A stretch of 45,745 nucleotides of DNA from Acidobacteriaceae bacterium (lineage in GTDB: Bacteria > Acidobacteriota > Terriglobia > Terriglobales > Acidobacteriaceae), in the NCBI GenBank assembly GCA_030041515.1, contig JASHNS010000056.1, positions 1 to 45,745 of the forward strand, in the 5' to 3' direction. Each line of letters begins with the position of its first letter. Position 1 is the first letter of the stretch. Below the pieces are notes generated by a model. The model was given only the letters and a program-made list of their open reading frames with translations, was not told where the DNA came from and did no database searches. The position numbers were made by a program, and so were the translations under genes. Below are positions 24,924-33,255 of this stretch, one piece after another.

Positions 24924-27005
24924 TTAGACAGCCGCCAGCTGCACCAGCAAAAACGCATAGTCCATGGCAATTTCTTTCAGGTAGTCATACCGCCCTGATG
25001 CCCCGCCGTGTCCCGCGGTCATGTTCGTGTGCAGCAACAGGACGTGATCGTCTTGTTTCAACGTCAGCAGCTTCGCCACATACTTGGCCGGCTCCCAGTA
25101 CATCACCTGGCTGTCCCACAAAGACGTCTTCACCAGCATCGCCGGATACTTCGCAGCGGCTAAGTTGTCATACGGCGAATAACTCAGCATGTACTCGAAC
25201 GCCGCCTTCTCGTTCGGATCGCCCCACTCCTCGTACTCCGGCACCGTCAGCGGCAACGTCGGATCGAGCATCGTGTTCATCACGTCCACAAACGGCACGT
25301 GCGCGATGATCGCCCGATACAAATCCGGCCGCAGATTCACAATCGCGCCCATCAGCAGCCCGCCCGCGCTGCCACCCTCCGCGGCCACGCGCCCCGCCCC
25401 GCCGTACCCCCGCGCGACCAGCGCCTCCGTCACTGCAATGAAATCCGTGAAGGTATTGCGCTTGTTCATCAGCCTCCCGGCATCGTGCCACGCCTTGCCC
25501 ATATCGCCGCCGCCGCGCACATGCGCGTAAGCCAGCACCAGCCCTCGGTCCAGCAGGCTCAGGCGATTGCTGTTGAACCCCACCTGCAGCGAGTAGCCAT
25601 ACGATCCATAGCCATAAATCCATAAAGGATTGCGGCCCGGCTCGCGCTTATCCCTGCGCCACACGAGAGACACCGGAACTTCAACGCCATCCGGCGCCTT
25701 CACAAAAATTCGCTCCGACGCATACCGCTCGCGCTCGAATCCGCCCGGCACCGGCACCTGCTTCAGCAGCACCTGCCCCGCTGTCGCGACGTCGTACTCA
25801 AACACCGACGCCGGCGTCACCAGCGACTGATACGCGTAACGGTATTTGCCCGTCTCAAACGTGCGATTGACGTGCGGATGTACGGTGTAAACCGGCTCGG
25901 GAAACGCGATTTCCCGTTCAACGCCGAGTTCGGGGCCCTCGCCAGGGAACCCAATCACGCGCACATGCTGCAATCCCTGCCGCCGCTCCCATACCGCGCA
26001 GAAACCCGCAAAAAGATCCACCTCCTCCAGCATCGCGTCGTCGCGCTGCGGAATCAGCTCTTCCCAGTACTCGTTTCCCGGCGACTCCACCGGCGCGGTG
26101 ACTAAACGGAAATTCCGCCCCGTGTCGTTTACGCGAATGTAGAACCGCCCGTTGCGATGATCCACGTAGTACTCGATCTCGTCGCGGCGCGGCGCAATCA
26201 GCGTCCACACGCCCTCCGGTCGATCCGCGGGCAAATACCGATTCTCCGTCGTCGTGTGGCTCGCGCTCTCCAGGATGATGCAGCGGTCGTCGCGCGTGCG
26301 CCCCGCCCCGATGTTGAACCGCTCGTCCGGCTCCTCATACACCAGCGCGTCTTCCGTATGCGCGCGCCCCAGCTCATGCCGAAAAAGCTGATATTGCCGC
26401 TTCTGCTCCTCGTCCTCGACGGTGTAGAAGAGCGTCCGGCTGTCCGTCGCCCAAACGACCGAGCCGACCCGCTCCACGCGCTCGGGCAGCATCTCGCCCG
26501 TCCGCAGATCCTTCACGCGCAACGTGTACTGGCGAAAACCCCTGTTGTCGATGCTGTACGCCAGCAGATGCGCATCGTCGGAAACCGTCATCGTTCCCAG
26601 CGAAAGGAACGACTCGCCCTCCGCCAGCGCGTTCAGATCCAGAACAATTTCTTCCTCTCCGGTCGGACCCTCCGCTGTTCCGCGCTTGCGGCAATACGTC
26701 TCGTACTGCTTGCCTTCCTCGGTGCGCGAGTAGTACCAGTAGTCGCCATCGAGAAATGGAACCGAGACATCCCTCTCCTGGATGTGGCTGAGCATCTCCG
26801 CATAGAGCTGCTTCTGCAACTCCTCGGTACCGGCCATCGCTGCACTGGTGTACGCGTTCTCGGCCTCCAGATACGCGGCCACCGCTGGATCTTCCTTTTC
26901 CCGTAACCACGCGTAGTCGTCCACCAGCGTGTGCCCATGCACCATGCGCTGCGTGTGCTTCCGCTCCGCTACCGGCCCCTTCGCGCTCGTCTGCTCAGCA
27001 CTCAT
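24924..27005 (-). CDS. oligopeptidase B (S9A serine peptidase)
   Basis: About 693-residue prolyl-oligopeptidase-family enzyme that cleaves peptides after basic residues. The N-terminal beta-propeller (about residues 60-400) is followed by an alpha/beta-hydrolase domain with Ser546 in GGSAGG, the Asp in SLWDSQVMYWEP and the His in AGHGGASGRYD. No signal peptide. The ATG at 27005 is chosen over an in-frame GTG at 27044, because that GTG lies inside the terminator hairpin of the upstream gene. It converges with the M50 gene with only 20 nt between them. Confidence 0.92.
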   Translation of the reverse strand: MSAEQTSAKGPVAERKHTQRMVHGHTLVDDYAWLREKEDPAVAAYLEAENAYTSAAMAGTEELQKQLYAEMLSHIQERDVSVPFLDGDYWYYSRTEEGKQYETYCRKRGTAEGPTGEEEIVLDLNALAEGESFLSLGTMTVSDDAHLLAYSIDNRGFRQYTLRVKDLRTGEMLPERVERVGSVVWATDSRTLFYTVEDEEQKRQYQLFRHELGRAHTEDALVYEEPDERFNIGAGRTRDDRCIILESASHTTTENRYLPADRPEGVWTLIAPRRDEIEYYVDHRNGRFYIRVNDTGRNFRLVTAPVESPGNEYWEELIPQRDDAMLEEVDLFAGFCAVWERRQGLQHVRVIGFPGEGPELGVEREIAFPEPVYTVHPHVNRTFETGKYRYAYQSLVTPASVFEYDVATAGQVLLKQVPVPGGFERERYASERIFVKAPDGVEVPVSLVWRRDKREPGRNPLWIYGYGSYGYSLQVGFNSNRLSLLDRGLVLAYAHVRGGGDMGKAWHDAGRLMNKRNTFTDFIAVTEALVARGYGGAGRVAAEGGSAGGLLMGAIVNLRPDLYRAIIAHVPFVDVMNTMLDPTLPLTVPEYEEWGDPNEKAAFEYMLSYSPYDNLAAAKYPAMLVKTSLWDSQVMYWEPAKYVAKLLTLKQDDHVLLLHTNMTAGHGGASGRYDYLKEIAMDYAFLLVQLAAV

Positions 27006-27024
27006 CCCGCCCTCATTCCCGTTC

Positions 27025-27055
27025 AACAAAAAAGAAGCCTGCACCCCGTGCAGGC
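27025..27055 (-). terminator. terminator of the DsbA-like gene
   Basis: GCCTGCAC (27037-27044) pairs with GTGCAGGC (27048-27055) around a CCC loop. On the minus strand the hairpin is followed by a T-rich run (TTCTTTTTTG). It lies between the thioredoxin gene and the oligopeptidase gene, so it separates the two transcripts. Confidence 0.85.
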
Positions 27056-27093
27056 CTCTCTACTCCCTACCCGCTATACCCTATTCCCTGCTC

Positions 27094-27699
27094 TTACTTC
27101 GCCTGGGCCTCGGCTTCGTCCAGCATCGAGTACAGCTTATTAAAATCCATCACCTGCTGGTAGCCGTGATCGGTCACCACCCACGCGGTCGGCGTCTCGT
27201 GCACTCCCATGCGATCGCCCAGCGCCATGTTCGCCTTCACTTCCGCCGTGTACTTTCCCTGCGGGTCGAGCACAAACGGCAGCTGCATGCCGTGCTGCTG
27301 CGCAAATTTCTCCGTGAACTGCGTCAGGTCAGCTTTCGTCTCGATGCTCGGCTGGTTCGCGAAAACCTGGTTTTCGTAGTCGTAGCCCAACTCCTGCGAC
27401 TTCGCTTCGAAATACTTCGCGTAAACGGCGGCCTGGAAGCTCCAGGGATGCTCGGGCAGCGGAAAATCGTACCGCACCCAGGCGCAATGGTACTGCTGCA
27501 CAGCCTGCATGATCAGCGGATTCTGCGCCCGGCACATGGGGCATTCCAGATCGGCGAACTCGATGATCGCGACCTTCGCCCCTGCTGGCGGTCGCAGCGC
27601 CGAGGTGTCTGAAGGATGCAGCACATCCTGCGCATGGATCACCACCAGCATGGCCAGCGCAGCGACGGCCACAGTCAACAACCTGCTGAATTTCGACAT
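27094..27699 (-). CDS. DsbA-like thioredoxin-fold protein, periplasmic
   Basis: About 201-residue exported thiol-disulfide protein. The signal segment MSKFSRLLTVAVAALAMLVVIHA is followed by a thioredoxin-fold domain with the redox motif Cys53-Pro-Met-Cys56 and a cis-Pro loop (HETPTAWVV). The large helical insert fits the DsbA/DsbG type. The ATG at 27699 directly precedes the signal peptide; the longer open frame upstream has no protein-like content. It lies next to the ccm genes and could handle the thiols of apocytochrome or of the CcmE cysteine, which is inference. Confidence 0.87.
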   Translation of the reverse strand: MSKFSRLLTVAVAALAMLVVIHAQDVLHPSDTSALRPPAGAKVAIIEFADLECPMCRAQNPLIMQAVQQYHCAWVRYDFPLPEHPWSFQAAVYAKYFEAKSQELGYDYENQVFANQPSIETKADLTQFTEKFAQQHGMQLPFVLDPQGKYTAEVKANMALGDRMGVHETPTAWVVTDHGYQQVMDFNKLYSMLDEAEAQAK

Positions 27700-27826
27700 A
27701 TAAATACTGTAACGTCTCCGGGCTGTCGGCCCAAAGCCGGCCCCCCCCCGCCTGTCTCTGGGAATGGGATTGCTCCTTGAAAGACGCCCTCGCGAGCAAA
27801 AAGTCACCGCCGGCGCAAAGCCGCCT

Positions 27827-27949
27827 TCAGCTCTGCCGGACCCGCTTCCCGCTCCGCACAAACTTCGTCACCACATAGATCAGGTAGATTGCGTGGATCC
27901 CAATCACCGCGCCGTATGCCAGAATCATGTGACTCTCGCCGATATCCAT
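27827..27949 (-). CDS. CcmD-like small membrane protein
   Basis: 40-residue single-pass protein: a short acidic N-terminus (MDIGESH), one hydrophobic helix (MILAYGAVIGIHAIYLIYVV) and a basic tail (TKFVRSGKRVRQS), the CcmD layout. CcmD helps release holo-CcmE from the CcmABC complex. The ATG has GGGAGG upstream and follows the CcmC gene by 2 nt. Confidence 0.8.
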   Translation of the reverse strand: MDIGESHMILAYGAVIGIHAIYLIYVVTKFVRSGKRVRQS

Positions 27950-27951
27950 CG

Positions 27952-28683
27952 CTACCTCCCTGCCTGCCCGGCCAGACTCGCCGGTCCTGCTTCGAGCGCG
28001 GCCAGACCGGCCTGCTGCTCCGCCAACTGATTCCGATATTCCGCCGCGTAACGCAGGCTCACGATAAAGATCCCCCACATCATCCAGCCCGCCAGGTTCC
28101 ACCAGATGGCCGGCAGCATGCTCGGCGCCATCCCCGAGCCCGGCGCCCCGCCGAAGACCGGCGCCGGATGCTGCGTCCTCCACCAACGGTTCGCCATATA
28201 AACAATGGGCACATCGACGTAGCCGAAGATCGCCATCACCGCCGCCAGCGTCCGCATCTGCGGCCCCGCCGCAAATCGCCGCAGCAGCAGATACGCGATG
28301 TAGATCAGCCACAGCACCAGCGTCGTCGTCAGCCGCGCATCCCACGTCCACCAGATGCCCCACACCGCGCGGCCCCACAACGAGCCGGTCACCAGCCCGA
28401 TCAGGCAGAAGATCACGCCTACCTCGGCCGAACTCACCGCCAGCGAATCCGCCTTCATCGCCAGCGTGTGGTTCCTGTTACGCACCGCCAGGTACACGAT
28501 CGAGCAGACCAGGTTGGTCAGGAACATCAGTCCCATCGCCGCCCACGAGGGCACGTGATAGTAAATGATCCGGCCCGCCTGGCCCTGCGCCGCATCCGGC
28601 GGCACCACCCACAGCGCCACGCGGAAGCCTTCCACCAGCACCGCCAGCGTCACGACCAGCAATATCCATCGCCACAGTTTCAT
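27952..28683 (-). CDS. heme exporter/heme-handling protein CcmC
   Basis: 243-residue inner-membrane protein with six helices. It has the tryptophan-rich WWTWD motif (111-115) that binds heme at the periplasmic face, and the two flanking heme-ligand histidines, His43 (IIYYHVPSW) and His172 (WWRTQHPAP). It transfers heme to CcmE. The C-terminal tail is Ala/Gly-rich. It precedes CcmD by 2 nt. A small plus-strand gene separates it from CcmB. Confidence 0.93.
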   Translation of the reverse strand: MKLWRWILLVVTLAVLVEGFRVALWVVPPDAAQGQAGRIIYYHVPSWAAMGLMFLTNLVCSIVYLAVRNRNHTLAMKADSLAVSSAEVGVIFCLIGLVTGSLWGRAVWGIWWTWDARLTTTLVLWLIYIAYLLLRRFAAGPQMRTLAAVMAIFGYVDVPIVYMANRWWRTQHPAPVFGGAPGSGMAPSMLPAIWWNLAGWMMWGIFIVSLRYAAEYRNQLAEQQAGLAALEAGPASLAGQAGR

Positions 28684-28886
28684 CGCGTTTTGCCTTTGCC
28701 GAAATCTCGGCCGCTCCCTCTTCTCTTCGCCGGACCTGCTTCGCCCCCTGGCACCCGCAAGTCAAATCCCATCTGTCATCTTCTGCCGTATCTGTGTTTG
28801 CATCCTGGCTCGTCCAGCACATTTTTTACCGGAAAGGGCATTTCCCCCTTCCAGGTCCCATCCAAATTAAGGTACAAAGGTGAACC

Positions 28887-29099
28887 ATGGCATGGCTCAC
28901 GCTTGTTGTCGGCGCTCTCCTCATCGCCATCGGTGTCGGTGGTCAAGTCTTCGCCACCCGCAAAACCTCCCGTCTCGCCGCCTATGACCGGCACCTGCGC
29001 CGCTGGGTGGTCACCATCGGCAGCCTCGTCATCGGCCTCTGGATCGTCGCCTTTTCCGCCGCTCACGTCCTCCATTACCATCACTCCGGCCACTGGTAG
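28887..29099 (+). CDS. small two-helix membrane protein with His-rich tail
   Basis: 70-residue protein with two hydrophobic helices (LTLVVGALLIAIGVGGQVFA and VVTIGSLVIGLWIVAFSAAHVL) joined by a basic loop, ending in HVLHYHHSGHW. AAGGTG lies 5-6 nt before the ATG, which supports translation. It is on the opposite strand to all its ccm neighbours and sits between the ccmC and ccmB genes. The five His residues at the periplasmic or cytoplasmic end could bind metal or heme. I do not recognise a family. Confidence 0.6.
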   Translation: MAWLTLVVGALLIAIGVGGQVFATRKTSRLAAYDRHLRRWVVTIGSLVIGLWIVAFSAAHVLHYHHSGHW

Positions 29100-29139
29100 A
29101 ACTGGCCGTCCAGGCGGACGCCGGCCTCTCGGCCGGCCA

Positions 29140-29811
29140 CTACTCCGCGTGCAAAATCACCTCAAACAGCATCATGCTCAGCGTCGTAAACGCCACATCG
29201 TACGCCGCCAGCATTTTGATCCACAGCGTCGGATCGGCCTCCCCCGTCAAAATCGAGCTGCACGCCATCACCATCCCCAGCAGCGCCGGAATAAAAATGG
29301 GCAGCAGGATCAGCGGCAGCAGCATTTCCCGGTTCCGCGTCCGAATCGACAGCGCCGCAAAGAAAACCCCGTTCACAATCAGCGCCCATGTTCCCAGAGG
29401 AATCACCAGCAGCAGCAGCCACGCATTCCCGACCGCCCGCAGGTTATAGAACACGACAAACACCGGCGCCAGCACAATCTCCACAATCGTGACGAACGCG
29501 AAATTCGCGATCGCCTTGCCCAGAAACAGCGACGCTCCCGGCGCCGGCGTCATGCGCAGCGCGTCCAGCACCTGATTGCGCAGCTCCCGCGCCCACGCCT
29601 GGTTCAGCGCGCTCACCGCCGCAAACATCATCGCCACACATAAAATCCCGCCCGCGATTTTCCGTGACGCGTCCTGCGTTGGATCGAACGCCAGGCTGAA
29701 CAACACCACCACCAGCAGCGCGAAAAACAGCATGGAGTTGATCGCGTCCTTCGATCGCCACTCCAGATGCAAATCCTTCTTCAGGTGCAGCAGAAAGTAT
29801 GCGGGCTTCAT
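29140..29811 (-). CDS. heme ABC exporter permease CcmB
   Basis: 223-residue membrane protein with six helices, starting MKPAYFLLHLKKDLHLEWRSKD, typical of CcmB. It pairs with the CcmA ATPase to drive heme release from CcmC onto CcmE. The ATG at 29811 overlaps the stop of the 75-residue gene (ATGA) and has GGAGAAG upstream; an in-frame upstream start would lie inside that gene. It is unusual in being separated from its ATPase gene by two unrelated genes. Confidence 0.9.
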   Translation of the reverse strand: MKPAYFLLHLKKDLHLEWRSKDAINSMLFFALLVVVLFSLAFDPTQDASRKIAGGILCVAMMFAAVSALNQAWARELRNQVLDALRMTPAPGASLFLGKAIANFAFVTIVEIVLAPVFVVFYNLRAVGNAWLLLLVIPLGTWALIVNGVFFAALSIRTRNREMLLPLILLPIFIPALLGMVMACSSILTGEADPTLWIKMLAAYDVAFTTLSMMLFEVILHAE

Positions 29812-30035
29812 GCGTTCTTCTCCGCGCAATCCCGCTTGAAGCACTGCCAATGAAATCCGCCGCGCCCATCATCGAGATAGAGATATTGATCCTGCGATAT
29901 ACGCGTGACGACTCCGTGATCGCCAGGCTGCAGGCGGCATCCGTCGAATGTCGGCCAGGACCAGCCTATGGCCCTTGCGTCCGGGTCGAATACTACCCGG
30001 TCACCGACCTTAAACGGATTATCGGCCGCGGTCAT
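29808..30035 (-). CDS. 75-residue conserved-looking protein, SH3-like
   Basis: Small soluble protein, beta-rich (KVGDRVVFDPDA, GDHGVVTRISQDQYLYLDDG), probably an SH3-like barrel. It overlaps the deacylase gene before it and the CcmB gene after it, each by 4 nt, so it is very likely translated. I do not recognise the family and assign no function. It has two Cys residues near the C-terminus. Confidence 0.7.
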   Translation of the reverse strand: MTAADNPFKVGDRVVFDPDARAIGWSWPTFDGCRLQPGDHGVVTRISQDQYLYLDDGRGGFHWQCFKRDCAEKNA

Positions 30036-30556
30036 GCGCGTACCCTTCCTTCTGTGCCTGGTGGCCTGAGCTCTCTGCTCTGCCTGGTCAGATCCCCCAC
30101 CGTCGCCTTCGCCGCCCTTAAATAATCCTCCGGCTTCAGCAGCACCTGCACACCGCGCGTCCCCGCCGAAACCGAAATCACATCGAACAGCTCCAGCGTC
30201 TCATCCACATACACCGGGAAATCCTTCTTCGCCCCGAAGACTGTCACCCCGCCGCGCACGTACCCCGTCAGCGGCTGCACGTCCTTCAGGCTCACCATCT
30301 CCGCCTTGCGTGCACGCGCCGCCGCGGCCAGCTTCTTAAAGTCCAGCTCCGCATCGCCCGGCACCACCGCAAACACGTGCTCTTTCTCTGAAGTCAGGCA
30401 AAGCAGTGTCTTGAAGACCTGCTCTGGCGGCAGCCCAATCTTCTCCGCCACCACGATCGCCGAGAACTCCTCAGGATCCACCTCGTACTCGCGAATCTCG
30501 TACGCTATTCCCAGCCCGTCCAGAATCCGCGCCGCATTCGTCTTGTGCATGCTCAT
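30032..30556 (-). CDS. YbaK-type Cys-tRNA(Pro) deacylase
   Basis: 174-residue protein of the YbaK/EbsC family, which hydrolyses mischarged Cys-tRNA(Pro). The N-terminal TNAARILDGLGIAYEIREYEVDPEE, the FKTLLCLTSEKEHVFAVVPGDAELDFKKLA core and the GYVRGGVTVFGAKKDFPVYVDE segment are characteristic. It is coupled to the CcmA-like gene by a 4-nt overlap. Its placement inside a heme-export operon has no obvious explanation. Confidence 0.9.
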   Translation of the reverse strand: MSMHKTNAARILDGLGIAYEIREYEVDPEEFSAIVVAEKIGLPPEQVFKTLLCLTSEKEHVFAVVPGDAELDFKKLAAAARARKAEMVSLKDVQPLTGYVRGGVTVFGAKKDFPVYVDETLELFDVISVSAGTRGVQVLLKPEDYLRAAKATVGDLTRQSRELRPPGTEGRVRA

Positions 30557-31269
30557 CGCGCAGCCGCTCCCACCGCCGCTCCCGCAAACGTCAGCTTCTG
30601 CGCCTTCGTGTACGGACCCTCCTCCAGGCTCAGCACCGCGCCCGCCTCCAGCGTCAGCACCCAGTCGGCCAGCGGCTCGGCCAGTTCCCGCTGATGCGTG
30701 GTCAGCACAATCGTCCGCTGTTCCGTGCGGAAGGTCTCCAGCAGCCGCAGCATCTGGTGCGCGCTCTGGATATCCATGTTCGAGAACGGCTCGTCCAGCA
30801 GCAGCAGCTCCGGCCGCGAAATCAGCACCCGCGCCAGCGACGCCCGCTGCTTCATCCCCTGCGAATACTGCCCCACCGGCCGCGGCAGCGCGGGATCCAG
30901 TCCTACGCTGCGCAGCGCCGCTTCCGGCGTGACGCAGTCGCGTCTGCGATACAGTCCCGCGAAGTAGCGCAGATTCTCAACGCCGGTGAACTCGTCATAG
31001 AGCATGGTGGCGTGGCTCATGTAGCCGATGCGTCCACGCGCTTCCATGGGCTCCGCCGCCTCGCCCGCCTCGTCGAAGATCCGCACCTTCCCATACGTGG
31101 GCTTCAGCAGCCCAGCCAGCGTGCGCAGCATCGTCGACTTCCCCGCGCCATTCGGCCCCAGCACCAGATAGCAGCGCCCGCGCTCGAAGCCCACCGACAC
31201 CTTTCGCAGCGCGGCAAACGTGCCGTAGAGCTTTGAAACCTCCTCGAGTTCGGCGATTCTGATGGTCAT
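30553..31269 (-). CDS. ABC transporter ATPase, CcmA-like
   Basis: 238-residue ABC ATPase. Walker A is GPNGAGKST, the signature is YSQGMKQR, Walker B is LLLLDEP and the H-loop His is in TTHQRE. Size and neighbours (CcmB, C, D, E) make CcmA the best assignment. The YMSHATMLYDEFTGVENLRYFAGLY segment is like CcmA. The C-terminal 25 residues are Ala-rich. Confidence 0.85.
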   Translation of the reverse strand: MTIRIAELEEVSKLYGTFAALRKVSVGFERGRCYLVLGPNGAGKSTMLRTLAGLLKPTYGKVRIFDEAGEAAEPMEARGRIGYMSHATMLYDEFTGVENLRYFAGLYRRRDCVTPEAALRSVGLDPALPRPVGQYSQGMKQRASLARVLISRPELLLLDEPFSNMDIQSAHQMLRLLETFRTEQRTIVLTTHQRELAEPLADWVLTLEAGAVLSLEEGPYTKAQKLTFAGAAVGAAAR

Positions 31270-31287
31270 CGCGGATTACCACGATCC

Positions 31288-31324
31288 GGGTGCCCCACGT
31301 CTGCGCGGTTTTCGCAGATGTGGG
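31288..31324. repeat. REP-like hairpin between ccmE and ccmA
   Basis: GTGCCCCACG with CCCACGTCTGCG pairing to CGCAGATGTGGG (12-bp stem with one G-T pair, 7-nt loop). On the plus strand it is followed by TTTT. Same family as 14-55 and 19390-19424. It sits in the leader of the ATPase gene. Confidence 0.68.
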
Positions 31325-31410
31325 TTTTCGCACACTTCCGTTGCGGCATAGACAAGCGAATGGTCCGTCCCCGCCGCCTATACACTAACCCGTAAACCGT
31401 ATCTCCTGCC

Positions 31411-31878
31411 TTATTTTGCTGCCGTTGCCGGAGGCTCGGCCATCGCCGTCGTCGTCGCAGTCTTGCCCTGCGCTGCCGGCGCGTACTTCGACGCGCACTT
31501 CGCCTGCAATCCCGTCGCGTGGAAGACCCCGTCGCGGCCATACGTCCCGATCGCCAGCGCCAGGCTCTTATCCTTAAATGTGTCCGGAGGCGGCTCGCTG
31601 CCGGTGTAGTTCACGGTCAGCTTGCGGTCGTTCTCCACCAGCACAAATCGGGCGTGCGCGCCATCCCGCTGAATGCTTCCCGGCTCCACGCTCCCCGCCA
31701 CCCGCAGATTCTCCGCGTAGGCCTTCTGCCCCATCGTCTGCAGCTCCTGGATGGTCACGTAGTAGCTCTTGTTGGCTTCCACTCCGGTTACTGCGAGGTA
31801 CGAAATCGCCGCCACGATGATCGCCGCCGCAATCCCGATCCGCACCATCTGGCTGTTGCCGCTCTTCATGGTGACCAT
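31411..31878 (-). CDS. CcmE heme chaperone, Cys-type (CxxxY)
   Basis: About 155-residue heme chaperone. One N-terminal membrane helix (IGIAAAIIVAAISYLAVTG) anchors an OB-fold domain (VAGSVEPGSIQ...ARFVLVENDRKLTVNYTGSEPPDTF). Canonical CcmE binds heme through His in HxxxY; here the equivalent segment reads QAKCASKYAP, so Cys128 replaces His and Tyr132 is kept. This matches the rarer CxxxY class of CcmE known from some sulfate reducers and archaea. The C-terminal tail is Ala/Thr-rich. The start is ambiguous: ATG at 31878 or 31869, neither with a strong ribosome site. Confidence 0.87.
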   Translation of the reverse strand: MVTMKSGNSQMVRIGIAAAIIVAAISYLAVTGVEANKSYYVTIQELQTMGQKAYAENLRVAGSVEPGSIQRDGAHARFVLVENDRKLTVNYTGSEPPPDTFKDKSLALAIGTYGRDGVFHATGLQAKCASKYAPAAQGKTATTTAMAEPPATAAK

Positions 31879-31958
31879 TGTAAGAGGTTCGCGCGGCTTC
31901 GCGCATGTGACAGATATCACGACCGCAGAAACCCGCCTGGCGCCCTTCCCGGTTGCCC

Positions 31959-32639
31959 TCAGTAGACGAACGGAATCAGCTTCCGCGTCCTGTGCGCGTA
32001 TTGCTCGAACGCCGCGCCGTAGTGCTCGGCCAGATGCGCATCCAGCGCGGGGATATTCGCAAAGACGAATCCGCACAGCATCACCGCCGGAATCAGCCCC
32101 GTCCACCACCGCCCCGTCATCAGGCTCAGCCCGGTAAACAGGATCACATCGCCCAGATAGTTGGGGTGCCGCGTGAACTGGAACAGGCCTTCCGTATACA
32201 GCTTTCCGCGATTCTCCGGCCGTTGTTTCCATCGGTGCCGCTGGTATTCCGCAAAGCTGTTGATCCACGATCCAGCCAGGAACAGGCCTACCCCCGCCAG
32301 GAAGACCACCCCCACCGCGCCCCTGTTTGTTCCCCCCGCCAGCGCCAGGGCCCCGTTCAGAAGCAGGACCCAGGGCGCGACCGTCAACACCTCCGCCCAG
32401 CTGATCCCGCGCCTCAGAAACACCAGGATCCCCCCGGCAACCCGCACAAAATAAACCGTTAAGGCCAATGCCAGCGCCAGTCTTCGTGGCGGACTCGCCC
32501 CTATCCAGAGGTGCCCAAGCCATCCACCGGCAACTGTCGCACCTCCCGTCAGCAGCCACCACGCCAGCGCCAGGCTGCACGCGTTCACGCTCACCAGCGT
32601 CACCCGCTGCGCCGTCGAGCGTTCTGTCAGGCCATACAT
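31959..32639 (-). CDS. DUF1295/isoprenylcysteine methyltransferase-like membrane protein
   Basis: About 226-residue membrane protein with six helices. GLFQFTRHPNYLGDVILFTGL near the C-terminus is the signature shared by DUF1295, steroid 5-alpha-reductase-like and ICMT-like methyltransferases. Substrate unknown. The ATG at 32639 is the most protein-like start; the frame is open to 32768 but that part reads poorly. It lies 80 nt upstream of the CcmE gene on the same strand. Confidence 0.8.
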   Translation of the reverse strand: MYGLTERSTAQRVTLVSVNACSLALAWWLLTGGATVAGGWLGHLWIGASPPRRLALALALTVYFVRVAGGILVFLRRGISWAEVLTVAPWVLLLNGALALAGGTNRGAVGVVFLAGVGLFLAGSWINSFAEYQRHRWKQRPENRGKLYTEGLFQFTRHPNYLGDVILFTGLSLMTGRWWTGLIPAVMLCGFVFANIPALDAHLAEHYGAAFEQYAHRTRKLIPFVY

Positions 32640-32856
32640 CCGCTGTTGCGCTGGTGCCTTACTCACCTCACCCTCCAGAAACCATTCTCCCCCTCCATCA
32701 GGCTCAAAACACCGGGCACGGCCCACTCGCTCTGGATAAAATACGCTTTGAAGTCGCCAATCATTCAATTTATTAAGTTATGTATTGACTTTTTTAATTT
32801 ACTCGGTCATGATGCTCCTGTATTTCAGAAAGCCCAATTCCCGGACTACTGACCCA

Positions 32857-33255
32857 ATGCCCACCCCTTCCCAACCCGCTTCCGACTGGCAGGAGCTCAC
32901 GCGCCTCACCCGGGGCCAGCCCATCGTCGTGGAGCGCGTCCGCCTCGTCGAAAAAAACATCGCCATCGAGGGCGCCTTCGAGCTGCCCCAGCTCGCCCGC
33001 CTCGCCGCCGAAGACCAGGTCTTCGTGATTGCGTTTCTGCGCAGCCACGGCTCCATCAAGGAGATGGAGCAGGTCTTCGGCGTCAGCTACCCCACGATCA
33101 AAGCCCGCCTCAACCGCATCGCCGGCTCGCTCGAGTTCGTCGAAAACAATCCCGCTCCGCCCGCCCCGCCGCGCAGCGAAATCCTGGCGCGCCTCAACCG
33201 CGGCGAAATCACCGCCGAGGAAGCCATTCGCGCCCTGGAAGGAGAACGGTCATGA
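32857..33255 (+). CDS. DUF2089-family protein without zinc ribbon
   Basis: 132-residue protein. A helix-turn-helix-like DUF2089 core (FELPQLARLAAEDQVFVIAFLRSHGSIKEMEQVFGVSYPTIKARLNRI) is followed by a C-terminal short helical pair ILARLNRGEITAEEAIRAL. The N-terminal zinc ribbon of longer relatives is missing. The ATG at 32857 begins this core. It is coupled by ATGA to the next membrane protein. It probably acts as a DNA-binding regulator or scaffold, which is inference. Confidence 0.78.
   Translation: MPTPSQPASDWQELTRLTRGQPIVVERVRLVEKNIAIEGAFELPQLARLAAEDQVFVIAFLRSHGSIKEMEQVFGVSYPTIKARLNRIAGSLEFVENNPAPPAPPRSEILARLNRGEITAEEAIRALEGERS

Noticed and set aside
27889-29643. 584-codon plus-strand open frame across ccmC and ccmB
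   Set aside because: The Arg/His/Pro/Gln-rich composition is typical of an antisense shadow. It would cover three well-supported genes.
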